From NCBI GenBank assembly GCA_026705025.1, contig JAPPBN010000046.1, positions 185,779 to 249,778 on the forward strand: a DNA stretch of 64,000 bases, read 5' to 3'. The DNA is from Bin125 sp026705025. GTDB lineage: Bacteria; Chloroflexota; Dehalococcoidia; Bin125. A model generated the notes under the pieces. The model did not search any database. It saw nothing but the letters and a program-made list of their open reading frames with translations, and was not told the DNA's origin. The position numbers and the translations under genes are program-made. This document shows, piece after piece, positions 24,192 through 32,357 of this stretch. Position 1 is the first letter of the stretch. The number at the start of each line of letters is the position of its first letter.

Positions 24192-25054
24192 CTTGTCCTC
24201 CAGCGAATCAGCATCTGTTTCGGCTGGTCGGGCAGCGACCAGCCGCCATCGTGTTCTATCAGCAGCTCGGCCACGGCTTCGCGCAGCGCGTTCAGCTTCT
24301 GCGAACCTTCCGACAACCATAGCCGTCTGCGTGCCCACTCCATCGCCTGCTCGGGCGTCTCGAACACGAAACGTTGTCGATCTCCTCGGCGTTCCAGTTC
24401 CCGCGCGTCAACCTGTGCGCCTCGCGACCCCAGAAGCTCGGTGAACTCGCTCGCGCCGGGCAGGTGGACCTGCTCTTCACCGTGAACGGCAGGCCACACC
24501 TGCCAGAACAGCGACCCCGGCGAATGGTCGTACTGCAGGGCCACGCATTCGCGCGAGGCCGCGCGCTCCATGGTGTCGAGAAATGCGCCCATCTGCTCGA
24601 TGTCATAGCCGACATGCGAGATCAGCGCGACATCAGCCATGCCCGTGATCTCGGGAGCGTCGGAAGGCCAACGTTGATCGCGCAGGTCGACGTTGGTGAT
24701 TCCGTGCTCGATCTGCAGGTTCGCCATTTCCGCCCGCATCGCCGGTGATGGCTCGATCGCAATGACCTTGCGCACATGGAAGGCGAGGGGCAGCGAAAAT
24801 CGCCCGGCGCCGGCCCCGATGTCGACCCAGATGTCGTCCGCCCTCGAGATGTCGAGCAGCGCTTCCAGCGCCGAGTCGCCGATCCGCCGAGGGTCTGCCC
24901 GGAATGCCGACGCTAGCGGCCGATAATGGTCGCCGCTAGCCGGTTCCTCACGCACGCGCTCTGCCTGTTCGCGGTTGGCCGCCACCCGATCGGCCCAGGC
25001 TTGCGTCAATTCCTCCGCCGACGATCCGCGGTCGCTGGAGTAAACTTTGCGCAT
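24188..25054 (-). CDS. SAM-dependent methyltransferase (class I)
   Basis: A 288-residue protein with a Rossmann-type methyltransferase domain. Motif I reads WVDIGAGAGRFSLPLA near residue 75, followed by the acidic end of strand 2, VIAIEPSPAM. The post-motif region DVALISHVGYDIEQ is recognisable. The substrate is not predictable. I place the start at ATG 25054, which overlaps the ATG of the divergent PAC2 gene in a shared CATG. A downstream GTG start is possible and would relieve that overlap. It is co-transcribed with the AhpD-like gene. Confidence 0.82.
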   Translation of the reverse strand: MRKVYSSDRGSSAEELTQAWADRVAANREQAERVREEPASGDHYRPLASAFRADPRRIGDSALEALLDISRADDIWVDIGAGAGRFSLPLAFHVRKVIAIEPSPAMRAEMANLQIEHGITNVDLRDQRWPSDAPEITGMADVALISHVGYDIEQMGAFLDTMERAASRECVALQYDHSPGSLFWQVWPAVHGEEQVHLPGASEFTELLGSRGAQVDARELERRGDRQRFVFETPEQAMEWARRRLWLSEGSQKLNALREAVAELLIEHDGGWSLPDQPKQMLIRWRTR

Positions 25055-25937
25055 GACCACCTCACCCGACCTCGAAATCGAGGAACTCCCCAATCTGACC
25101 GACCCAGTCCTGATCGTCGCCTGGGAGGGCTGGAACGACGCGGGCGAATCGGCTTCGACGGCGGCCCAGTACCTGATCCAGCAACTGGGGGCGAGGCCGT
25201 TCGCCACAATCGATCCGGAAGAATTCTACGACTTCACGGAAGCACGACCGATGGCGCGCTATCGCAACGGCGAACGCTTTATTGCCTGGCCGGCGACCGA
25301 GTTCGTGCATCTACAGTCGCCCGATGGCGGACGCGACGTCGTCGTCGGCATTGGGATCGAGCCGCACCATCGCTGGAAGCGATACATGAGCGCGATGTCG
25401 GAGCTCGTTGACGCGATCGGGGCGAAGCTGATTCTTTCGCTTGGAGCGGTCGCGGCAGGGACTCCCCACACCCAGCCGGTTCACGTTCGCGGCTCGGCCA
25501 ACAACTCGGCGCTGGCCGAGCGCTACAACATGCATCCGTCGCGATTCGAGGGACCCTCCGGCATCGTCGGCGTGTTCCACGACCACTGTCGCCGGCAGGG
25601 CATCGGCGGAGTCTCACTCTGGGCGTCGGTGCCACACTATTTGCCCGGCATCACGAATCCGGTCGGTGCGCAGTCGCTGCTACGCGTGGTCAGCGACATG
25701 ACCGGTCTCAGATTCGATCTGGAACCGCTCGAGCGCGGCATCCAGCGTTTTCACGTCCAGCTCGAAGAGGCGCTGCAAGAAAACAGCGAGCTGCGAGACT
25801 ACGTCGCCCGGCTCGAGGCGGCCAGCCCGATGCCTCAGGCTGAACCCCAGCCAGAAGGTGAACTGCCCAGCGCCGACGCATTGATCGCCGACCTGGAGGA
25901 TTTCTTCAGACAAGGCGGCGACAGCAACAACAACTGA
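25053..25937 (+). CDS. PAC2 family protein
   Basis: A 294-residue protein of the PAC2 (proteasome assembly chaperone 2-like) family, common in Actinobacteria and Chloroflexota. It has the N-terminal LPNLTDPVLIVAWEGWNDAGESA block, LGAVAAGTPHTQPV and the GPSGIVGVFHDHC region, then WASVPHYLPG. The C-terminus is Glu-rich and helical, probably a coiled coil. Members bind ATP-grasp partners or proteasome-linked factors, but function in bacteria is unclear. ATG 25053 shares CATG with the divergent methyltransferase start; TTG 25047 is an alternative. Confidence 0.88.
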   Translation: MTTSPDLEIEELPNLTDPVLIVAWEGWNDAGESASTAAQYLIQQLGARPFATIDPEEFYDFTEARPMARYRNGERFIAWPATEFVHLQSPDGGRDVVVGIGIEPHHRWKRYMSAMSELVDAIGAKLILSLGAVAAGTPHTQPVHVRGSANNSALAERYNMHPSRFEGPSGIVGVFHDHCRRQGIGGVSLWASVPHYLPGITNPVGAQSLLRVVSDMTGLRFDLEPLERGIQRFHVQLEEALQENSELRDYVARLEAASPMPQAEPQPEGELPSADALIADLEDFFRQGGDSNNN

Positions 25938-26015
25938 TTTCCCTCTCGTTTCGAGATGAGCGCCTACAGTGGAATCCACGAGGCGACCGGGAATCGGATA
26001 GAGCGGTGGTGAGCG

Positions 26016-26477
26016 ATGTCGGATGTTGACCAGGTCAGCGACGACGATCGTCAGCAGGCGTCAGAAAAGAACCTCAACAAGATGTGGAAGTTCGCCCGCA
26101 ACTTCGCGGAGAAGAGCGGGTCGTACCTGCATCCTCAGGAAGAGATCACCGAGTTCCTGGTGATCGGTCTGGCCAAGCACATTGACGACTACGGCCGTCC
26201 GCTCTGTCCGTGCAACTTCTACGAGGACAAGGCGGAAGAGGTCAAGGAGTCGACCTGGATCTGCCCCTGCGAGGAGATGCAGCGCTGGAAGTACTGCCAT
26301 TGACTGCTGTTCTGCGATGAGGAAGGTCTTCCCATCACCGAGTATCTCCCCGAAGACCACGAGGGAATCCAGATCTACGGCGTACGCAAGGACCCGCACC
26401 CGGACAAGGGACGTGCCCTCGGCCGCCTGGAAGAACAAAGCGGCCGCAAAATCGACAAGCGCAAGCGCCGCGACTAG
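26016..26477 (+). CDS. Ferredoxin-thioredoxin reductase catalytic subunit, selenoprotein (TGA read as Sec96)
   Basis: The frame runs 153 residues with one internal TGA at 26301-26303. Before it, the family signature is complete: C64-P-C66, 16 residues, C83-P-C85, 8 residues, C94-H, then the TGA where the last Cys of CHC belongs. After it the frame continues in family-typical sequence: LFCDEEG, then ITEYLPEDHEG, IQIYGVRKDPHPDKGR and a basic tail, ending at TAG 26475. In plant FTR the equivalent Cys (C87) forms the redox-active disulfide with C57 beside the 4Fe-4S cluster. A hairpin at 26316-26336 fits a bacterial SECIS. I therefore read TGA as selenocysteine. Its expected role is reduction of thioredoxin-like proteins by ferredoxin. 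The RBS is GGTGAG-like, upstream of ATG 26016. Confidence 0.88.
26316..26336 (+). promoter_or_regulatory. Predicted bacterial SECIS element for the FTR selenoprotein
   Basis: Lower stem GATG/CATC, bulged A on the 5' side (26320), upper stem GGA/TCC, apical loop AGGTCT (26324-26329). The loop starts 20 bases after the TGA. The loop sequence and 5' bulge mimic the E. coli fdhF SECIS, where AGGUCU and a bulged U contact SelB. Confidence 0.85.
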
Positions 26478-26542
26478 CCCGAACCGGCGGACTGCCACTA
26501 CGCTCAAGAGAACGAATCGAAACCACAGCCACTGGACGACGT

Positions 26543-26845
26543 ATGGCCCGAACCTCCAACGTTCACCGCGACCTGAAGCGCCGCAAGATGCATGCGAAGT
26601 ACCAGGATCGGCGCACAGCGCTCAAGCAGCAGCTCAAAGAGTCGAACAACCCGCGCGAGAAGCAGAACATCCAGTTTCAGCTTCAGGCGCTGCCCCGCAA
26701 TAGCTCCCCCACGCGACTCAAGAACCGCTGCGCAGTGACCGGTCGGCCCCGCGCCTACATGCGCAAGTTCGGCCTCAGCCGAATCACGTTCCGCGAAATG
26801 GCATCACTCGGCCTGCTGCCCGGCGTGCGCAAAAGCTCCTGGTAG
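26543..26845 (+). CDS. rpsN: Ribosomal protein S14, zinc-independent form
   Basis: A 100-residue small-subunit ribosomal protein S14. The C-terminus carries the family signature (RCAVTGRPRAYMRKFGLSR, FREMA, LPGVRKSSW). It has a single Cys and lacks the CxxC-x-CxxC zinc ribbon, so it is the long C-minus form. It lies alone, outside a ribosomal operon. In other bacteria such stand-alone C-minus S14 paralogues replace a zinc-binding S14 during zinc starvation under Zur control. That is plausible here given zinc-uptake genes 4-8 kb away, but I see no clear Zur box. Confidence 0.95.
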   Translation: MARTSNVHRDLKRRKMHAKYQDRRTALKQQLKESNNPREKQNIQFQLQALPRNSSPTRLKNRCAVTGRPRAYMRKFGLSRITFREMASLGLLPGVRKSSW

Positions 26846-26910
26846 GTCTCCCTCCAAGGGGCCCTCGGAAGCCATCACCGCTCGATTCACTCGATTGACA
26901 TCAATGTTGG

Positions 26911-26930
26911 CCGGACACCGCGGTGTCCGG
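26911..26930. terminator. Perfect 20-bp palindrome, possible terminator after rpsN
   Basis: CCGGACACCG followed by CGGTGTCCGG is perfectly self-complementary, then GTTGTTCG. It sits about 65 bases after the rpsN stop and before the iron-transport promoter region. It could also be an operator. Confidence 0.5.
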
Positions 26931-26962
26931 GTTGTTCGCTCGGGACTATTTGACCCCATTAC

Positions 26963-26990
26963 TTGCGTATTTTGCAAAGTTGTGTATAAA
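26963..26990 (+). promoter_or_regulatory. Candidate promoter of the iron ABC operon
   Basis: TTGCGT (26963-26968) and TATAAA (26985-26990) with a 16-base spacer, in the AT-richest patch upstream of the iron-binding protein gene. TTTGCAAA nearby (26971-26978) is a small palindrome that could be part of an operator. Confidence 0.4.
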
Positions 26991-27057
26991 CTGCGGCGGT
27001 AACGAAAATCCGGCTGTGACACGTTCACGCAGTCGATGATGCGAAAGAGAGTGGCGA

Positions 27058-28422
27058 ATGCCAACCTCCGACTCACGAGCCGCCAGGCTCCAGCTACCGC
27101 GTCTGCTGGTGGCGCTGATCACCCTCACGGCGTTGCTGGCTGGTTCGTTCGCTGCCCTGGGCCTCGCGAGCGCGCAAAACGCGCCAACCTTCGACGTTCG
27201 TGTGCGAGCGCAGTTGCACGAAGACGGCCGAATCGAGTTCGGCCTCCGCGCTGACGGCGAGGTTCTCACGCCGTCACGCCGTTTCCTGCCCGCCGAGCCG
27301 CGGATTGGTCGCGTGTACGTCAGCACGGTCGTCGAAAAGCTCGGCGTCCAGCTGCAGGTGATCGCCATCCGCCAGGCCGACGGTGACACCGAGTTCGGTA
27401 TCCGCGCCGATGGTGAGACGGTGTTGCGAAACCAGATCTTCCCGGCCGGCGCCCGGGAGCATCTCTGGTTGCAATCGAGTGTGGCCAAGGTGGTCTCTCC
27501 CGAAGATGCCGGTGACCTGGTCATCTACTCCGGGCGTGGAGAGTCGCTGGTCGGTGGACTCATCGATCGCTTCGAAGAGCAGACCGGCATCGACGTCAAG
27601 GTTCGCTATGGCAACACCGCCGCTTTGGCGATTGCGATTTCTGAAGAGGGCAGCCGTTCGCCTGCGGACGTGTATTACGGACAGGATGCTGGCGCGCTGT
27701 CATTCCTGGCTGAGGAAGCACTCGCTGCGCAGCTTCCGCCCGACATCAGGGCGATGGTTGATCGCAACTTCCAGGACGATGATGGTCGCTGGATTGCAAC
27801 CTCTGGCCGTGCACGAGTTCTGATCATTTCTCCGGACCGCGTGCCGAACCCGCCTGACTCCGTGTTCGATCTCGTCGACCCCGAATGGAAGGGCCGCATT
27901 GGCTGGGCGCCGACCAACGGTAGCTTCCAGGCCTTTGTCACCGCCATGCGCCAGATTCACGGCGACGCTGCGACCGAAGAGTGGCTGCGCGGCATGATCG
28001 CCAACGACGTCAAGGTCTTCCCCAAGAACACACCGCAGGTTCAGGCGGTCGGCGACGGGGAACTCGACATCGGCCTGGTCAACCACTATTACCTGTTCCG
28101 TTTCGACGACGACTGGCCGGCGGCCAACCACTTCACCGACTCCGGCAATGCCGGCGCACTGATCAACGTCGCCGGCGTGGCGATGCTCGAGGGCTCCTCG
28201 AACCGGGCGAATGCTCTGAGATTCATTCGCTTCCTGCTGTCCGAGGAAGGTCAGACCTACTTCCGGGACCAGACAAATGAATACCCGGTGGCCTCCGGAG
28301 TTGACGCGAACCCACGGCTGATCCCGTTGGACGAGCTCAACCCGCCGTCACTCGCGCTGACCTCCCTGTCGGACCTCGATGGCACGCTCGAGCTGCTCCG
28401 TAAGGTCGGTGCGTTGGAGTAA
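27058..28422 (+). CDS. Iron(III) ABC transporter substrate-binding protein with duplicated N-terminal module
   Basis: A 454-residue exported receptor. After a signal peptide ending near LASAQN, residues 42-145 hold two copies of a module that pairs an LHEDGRIEFGLRADGE-like segment with an RFLPAE-like end (second copy: ADGDTEFGIRADGE, NQIFPAG). From residue 150 the FbpA/FutA-type fold begins: VIYSGRGESLVGGLIDRFEEQ, SPADVYYGQDAG, and LVNHYYLFRF with the Tyr-Tyr pair typical of ferric ligands. It delivers Fe(III) to the permease that follows. The N-terminal module is not part of standard FbpA and may tether to the envelope or partners. Confidence 0.88.
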   Translation: MPTSDSRAARLQLPRLLVALITLTALLAGSFAALGLASAQNAPTFDVRVRAQLHEDGRIEFGLRADGEVLTPSRRFLPAEPRIGRVYVSTVVEKLGVQLQVIAIRQADGDTEFGIRADGETVLRNQIFPAGAREHLWLQSSVAKVVSPEDAGDLVIYSGRGESLVGGLIDRFEEQTGIDVKVRYGNTAALAIAISEEGSRSPADVYYGQDAGALSFLAEEALAAQLPPDIRAMVDRNFQDDDGRWIATSGRARVLIISPDRVPNPPDSVFDLVDPEWKGRIGWAPTNGSFQAFVTAMRQIHGDAATEEWLRGMIANDVKVFPKNTPQVQAVGDGELDIGLVNHYYLFRFDDDWPAANHFTDSGNAGALINVAGVAMLEGSSNRANALRFIRFLLSEEGQTYFRDQTNEYPVASGVDANPRLIPLDELNPPSLALTSLSDLDGTLELLRKVGALE

Positions 28423-28595
28423 CTCATCCTCGCCCTGGGAGCGGCAGCAGCGGTCGATCCAGGCAGTCTTCCAGGCAGCAGAGCGGCAACATTCGTCTCA
28501 GGACAATACCGCGATCGGATTCGTGACTCAGAGCGGACGCGGCGCCGTCGCGATTGTTTCCTTTCATGCTGAAAAATGTCCGATAACCTCCAGCA

Positions 28596-30203
28596 ATGAG
28601 CCTGCTCAGCGAATCGGTCTCAGTTCCCGCCTGGCTTCGACTTCGCATTCCTGGAATCTGGATCCTCGCTCTAGCCGGAGCGTCGGCAGCGTGTATCCCC
28701 CTGATCTACCTGATCGTTCGAGCAGCGGAGGCCGACGCGGAGACCTGGTCGAAGGTGCTGAACGACGGCACCGCCCGTCTCCTGCTCAACACCGCAGGTC
28801 TAACGGTCGCCGTGACTGCCGCTTCTGCCGCCCTGGCCTTGCCGATCGCCTACCTCACGGAGCGCACCGATCTGCCGTTCGCACGCTGGTGGCGATCGAT
28901 CACGATCATGCCCCTGGCAATCCCTTCCTACGTGGGAGCCTTCGCATTCATCATCGCGCTGGGACCCAATGGATCATTGCAGGATCTGCTGGCGCCGCTG
29001 GGTGTCGAGAGCATCCCAGAAATCTACGGATTCTTCGGTGCCTGGCTGACCCTGACGTTGTTCACGTTTCCTTACTTGCTGATCGTGATTCGCGCCGGCC
29101 TGCGCGATCTCGATCCGGGGATCGAGGAAACCGCACGCTCCCTCGGCCATTCGGCTTGGAGCGCATTCTGGCGCGTTACCGTTCCCCAACTGAGGATTCC
29201 AATGGCAACTGGAAGCCTGCTGGTCGCCCTCTACGTGATTGCCGACTTCGGGGCCGTCTCGATGATGCGTTTTGACACCTTCACCCGCGCAATCTACGTC
29301 CGGATTGGCACGTCGTTCGACCGATCGAGCATTGCCGTGCTCTGCCTGATTCTGGTCGCGCTTGTCGCGGTGGTGTTGCTGGTCGACTGGTCGCAGCGTC
29401 GCAAGGCTCGCTATCACCGACTCGGCAGCGGCGCCGCTCGGATGCCCAGACTCGTCAGCCTGCGCCGCTATCGCTGGCCGGCGCTGCTCGCGATCAGCGT
29501 CGTTTGCGGTATCGCCCTGCTCGTACCCGTCGCCGTGCTGTTTCACTGGCTTTCGGTCGGCCTCCAGGGCGGAGAGACGTTCCCGGATATCTGGAATGAG
29601 GCCCTCAACTCGGTGTACGCGTCCGCTTTGGCAGGTGCGGCGACGGTCGCGATCTCGATTCCGATTACGATCGTCGTGGTCCGTCGCCCTGGATTCCTGG
29701 CTCGCGTCGTCGATCGAGCTTCCTACGTTGGATATGCGTTGCCAGGGGTCGTGGTCGCGTTCGCCCTGATTTTTTTCACGCTGCGGGTGACCCCCGGCAT
29801 CTATCAGACAATCATCACGCTGGTCTTTGCTTACGCCGTGCTCTTCTTACCGCAGGCGATCTCGGGCTTGCGGACCTCATTGGTCAGGGTGCAGCCAGGG
29901 CTCGAAGAAGCGTCTCGCTCCTTGAACCGCTCACCGTGGCAAACGTTTTGCAGCGTCACGTTGCCGTTGATCGCCCCCGGCGTCATGGCAGGGTTCGCTT
30001 TGGTCTTTCTGACGACGATGAAGGAACTGCCGGCCACCTTGTTGCTTGCTCCGATTGAGTTCGACACACTGGCGACCACCCTGTGGGGACACCAGGAGGA
30101 TGTCTTCTTTGCGCGGGCTGCCGCGAATGGACTGTTGCTCCTCGGATGCGCGGCACTGCCGATGATCATTCTGTTTGGAAACGACCGTGGCCTCCGCACC
30201 TGA
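28596..30203 (+). CDS. Iron(III) ABC transporter permease (fused two-domain)
   Basis: A 535-residue inner-membrane permease made of two homologous halves, as in FbpB/SfuB. Each half has about six hydrophobic segments and an EAA-type loop: EETARSLGHSAWSAFWRV in the first and EEASRSLNRSPWQTFCSV in the second. The fused form provides both channel subunits. It follows the receptor gene after 173 bases with no visible gene or clear signal in between, and overlaps the ATPase start by 29 bases. Confidence 0.92.
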   Translation: MSLLSESVSVPAWLRLRIPGIWILALAGASAACIPLIYLIVRAAEADAETWSKVLNDGTARLLLNTAGLTVAVTAASAALALPIAYLTERTDLPFARWWRSITIMPLAIPSYVGAFAFIIALGPNGSLQDLLAPLGVESIPEIYGFFGAWLTLTLFTFPYLLIVIRAGLRDLDPGIEETARSLGHSAWSAFWRVTVPQLRIPMATGSLLVALYVIADFGAVSMMRFDTFTRAIYVRIGTSFDRSSIAVLCLILVALVAVVLLVDWSQRRKARYHRLGSGAARMPRLVSLRRYRWPALLAISVVCGIALLVPVAVLFHWLSVGLQGGETFPDIWNEALNSVYASALAGAATVAISIPITIVVVRRPGFLARVVDRASYVGYALPGVVVAFALIFFTLRVTPGIYQTIITLVFAYAVLFLPQAISGLRTSLVRVQPGLEEASRSLNRSPWQTFCSVTLPLIAPGVMAGFALVFLTTMKELPATLLLAPIEFDTLATTLWGHQEDVFFARAAANGLLLLGCAALPMIILFGNDRGLRT

Positions 30204-31296
30204 ATCCGCCGTCGACTCACCAGCGCTGCATGTCGACCGGGTCTCCAAGACCTTCGGCGACACCGTGGCGGTTCGCGAGGCGTCCTTCGAAGTCGAGCGC
30301 GGAGAGATCGTCGCATTGCTGGGACCGAGCGGATGCGGCAAGTCGACGACCCTGCGCGTCTTGGCCGGATTCGAGCATCCGGACGAGGGAGTGGTTCGGA
30401 TCAACGGCGAGACCGCTGTCGACGACTCAGTCTGGCGTCCCCCAGAACGCCGACGGATCGGCATGGTGCCACAGGACTTCGCCCTGTTCCCGCACCTCAG
30501 CGTCGCCGACAACATCGGCTTCGGTCTGTCCAGTGGTCACCATGCATGGTGGAGGCGGCCGCTGCGCCGCTTGCGCGGCGTCGAAGCGCCGCCTCGGGTC
30601 CGGGAGATGTTGGAGTTGGTCGGCTTGGAAGACTTTGGCGAGCGGTTCCCCCATGAACTATCGGGAGGCGAAGCGCAGCGGGTAGCCCTCGCACGAGCCC
30701 TCGCGCCGCAGCCGGCGGCCGTGTTGCTCGACGAGCCATTCAGCAACCTCGACCAGAACCTGCGCGCAACCCTCCGCCTGGCGATGCGAAACATCCTGAA
30801 GTCCGCCGACACGGCCGCGGTCTTCGTCACCCACGACCGCGAGGAGGCGCTCTCGCTCGCCGACCGGGTCGCCGTCATGCGCGATGGCACGATTGAGCAG
30901 ATCGGCGCTCCCGACGACATTTACTATCGGCCGGGGACCAGATTCATCGGCACATTCGTGGGCGACGCCAACATTTTGCCTGGCCAACGAGTTCGCGGCG
31001 GCGCTGAGACAGAACTGGGATTCGTCGTCCTGGGGAACCAGAGCGCCGTTGAGGGAAGCGACTCGTTCGACATCCTGCTCAGGCCCGAGCAGCTGGCGCT
31101 CAAACCGACCGACCCCAATGATCCCGCGAGTGCCAGGGTGATCAGCAGCGAGTACTACGGTCACGATCAGGTTGTGCGCGTGCGTCTGCCCTCGGGCGCT
31201 GAGGTCGAGACCAGGTTGCGTACCGAAGTGGTCTGGCATCCCGACGATTCGGTCTCAGTCGTCGTGCTGGACGATGCCGTCGGCTTCCCTCGCTAG
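30175..31296 (+). CDS. Iron(III) ABC transporter ATP-binding protein
   Basis: A 373-residue ABC ATPase of the FbpC/PotA group. Walker A GPSGCGKST, signature LSGGEAQRVALARAL, Walker B VLLDEPFSNLD and switch VTHDREEAL are present. A His/Arg-rich insert (HHAWWRRPLRRLRG) precedes the signature and is longer than usual. The TOBE regulatory region occupies about residues 255-365. The start lies inside the permease gene, so translation is coupled. With the two upstream genes it makes a complete ferric iron importer. Confidence 0.92.
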   Translation: METTVASAPESAVDSPALHVDRVSKTFGDTVAVREASFEVERGEIVALLGPSGCGKSTTLRVLAGFEHPDEGVVRINGETAVDDSVWRPPERRRIGMVPQDFALFPHLSVADNIGFGLSSGHHAWWRRPLRRLRGVEAPPRVREMLELVGLEDFGERFPHELSGGEAQRVALARALAPQPAAVLLDEPFSNLDQNLRATLRLAMRNILKSADTAAVFVTHDREEALSLADRVAVMRDGTIEQIGAPDDIYYRPGTRFIGTFVGDANILPGQRVRGGAETELGFVVLGNQSAVEGSDSFDILLRPEQLALKPTDPNDPASARVISSEYYGHDQVVRVRLPSGAEVETRLRTEVVWHPDDSVSVVVLDDAVGFPR

Positions 31297-31368
31297 CCGA
31301 CCTGCGAGCATCGAGCCTTACCATGCCAACACCGGTGCGTCCCGGGGGACGCGGTCAGAGGGGTGCTC

Positions 31369-32346
31369 ATGCGGGTTGCATTGATGGTCGAGGGACAGAA
31401 CGGACTCACGTGGGAACGTTGGCGTCACATCCTCCGGCTCGCCGACCGGCTTGAGTTTCCCTCCCTCTTCCGCAGCGACCACTACTTCACCGGCCCGATC
31501 GAGACGAGCCAGCAGGACAGCCTCGAGTGCTTCCTCAGCTTTGTCATGGCGGCCGTAGAGACCTCCAATCTGCGGTTCGGGCCGATGGTTACGCCGGTCA
31601 CGTTCCGCCGCCCGGTCGATGTCGGCAGGATGGCCGCGCAGATTGACCAACTCTCGGGCGGACGATTTGTGATGGGCCTCGGCGCCGGCTGGAATCAGCC
31701 CGAGCACGACGCCTACGGCCTCGACTTTCCGCCGACCCGAGAGCGCTTCGACCGGCTCGAAGACGCGATCAACATGATGCGGGCGCTGTGGAGTCCGGGC
31801 CGATCCAGCTACCAGGGGCAGTACTACCAGCTCGACCAGGCGGATTGCTTGCCCAGCCCTGAGCCCGGGCGTCCGCCGATCCTGATTGGCGGAGGCGGTG
31901 AGAAGCGCACGATTCCGATGGCGGCGAAGTACGCCTCGGAGTGGAACTGCGTCTCGCTGACCCCTGAGGCGTACGGTCACAAGCGTGACGTCATGGCCCA
32001 GGCGTGCGAGGCAATCGACCGCAATCCGGACGAGATCGAACACTCGATGATGATGTTCCACGCCGTCGGTACGCCGGAGCTCGTCGAAGCCGGGGGCAGA
32101 TTTGCCCAGGGCATGTTCGGCAGACCGGGACAACCGCTTGGTGAGTTCCTGACGGAGTTCGGTTCGATGGGCCGCCTCGTCGGCGGCGCAGACCAGACCG
32201 TCGATGCGCTTGGCCGGCTCGCCGAAGCCGGTGTCGCCGAGGTGCAGTTCCAGCATTTCATGCTCGACCGCGATGATGTCCCCGAGTTTCTGGCGCGCGA
32301 TGTTGCGCCGCAAGTCGCCGGTATCGCCGCGGGCAGCCACGTCTAG
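31369..32346 (+). CDS. LLM-class flavin/F420-dependent oxidoreductase
   Basis: A 325-residue luciferase-like TIM-barrel enzyme. It shows the LFRSDHYFTG block, the GPMVTPVTFRRPVDVGRMA strand-helix unit, SGGRFVMGLGAGWNQPEHDAYG and PPILIGGGGEKRT, features of F420-dependent subgroups (TIGR03560-like). It probably transfers hydride to or from a small organic substrate. GAGGGG just upstream supports ATG 31369; GTG 31363 is an alternative. It starts a run of plus-strand genes with a DinB-like and an MBL-fold protein 10-30 bases apart, likely an operon. Confidence 0.88.
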   Translation: MRVALMVEGQNGLTWERWRHILRLADRLEFPSLFRSDHYFTGPIETSQQDSLECFLSFVMAAVETSNLRFGPMVTPVTFRRPVDVGRMAAQIDQLSGGRFVMGLGAGWNQPEHDAYGLDFPPTRERFDRLEDAINMMRALWSPGRSSYQGQYYQLDQADCLPSPEPGRPPILIGGGGEKRTIPMAAKYASEWNCVSLTPEAYGHKRDVMAQACEAIDRNPDEIEHSMMMFHAVGTPELVEAGGRFAQGMFGRPGQPLGEFLTEFGSMGRLVGGADQTVDALGRLAEAGVAEVQFQHFMLDRDDVPEFLARDVAPQVAGIAAGSHV

Positions 32347-32357
32347 GAGGACTCGGG

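Noticed and set aside
26304..26477. FTR gene ending at TGA 26303, or a pseudogene
   Set aside because: Conserved family sequence continues in frame to a normal TAG, the TGA sits exactly at a catalytic Cys, and a SECIS-like hairpin follows. A random nonsense mutation is a poorer explanation.
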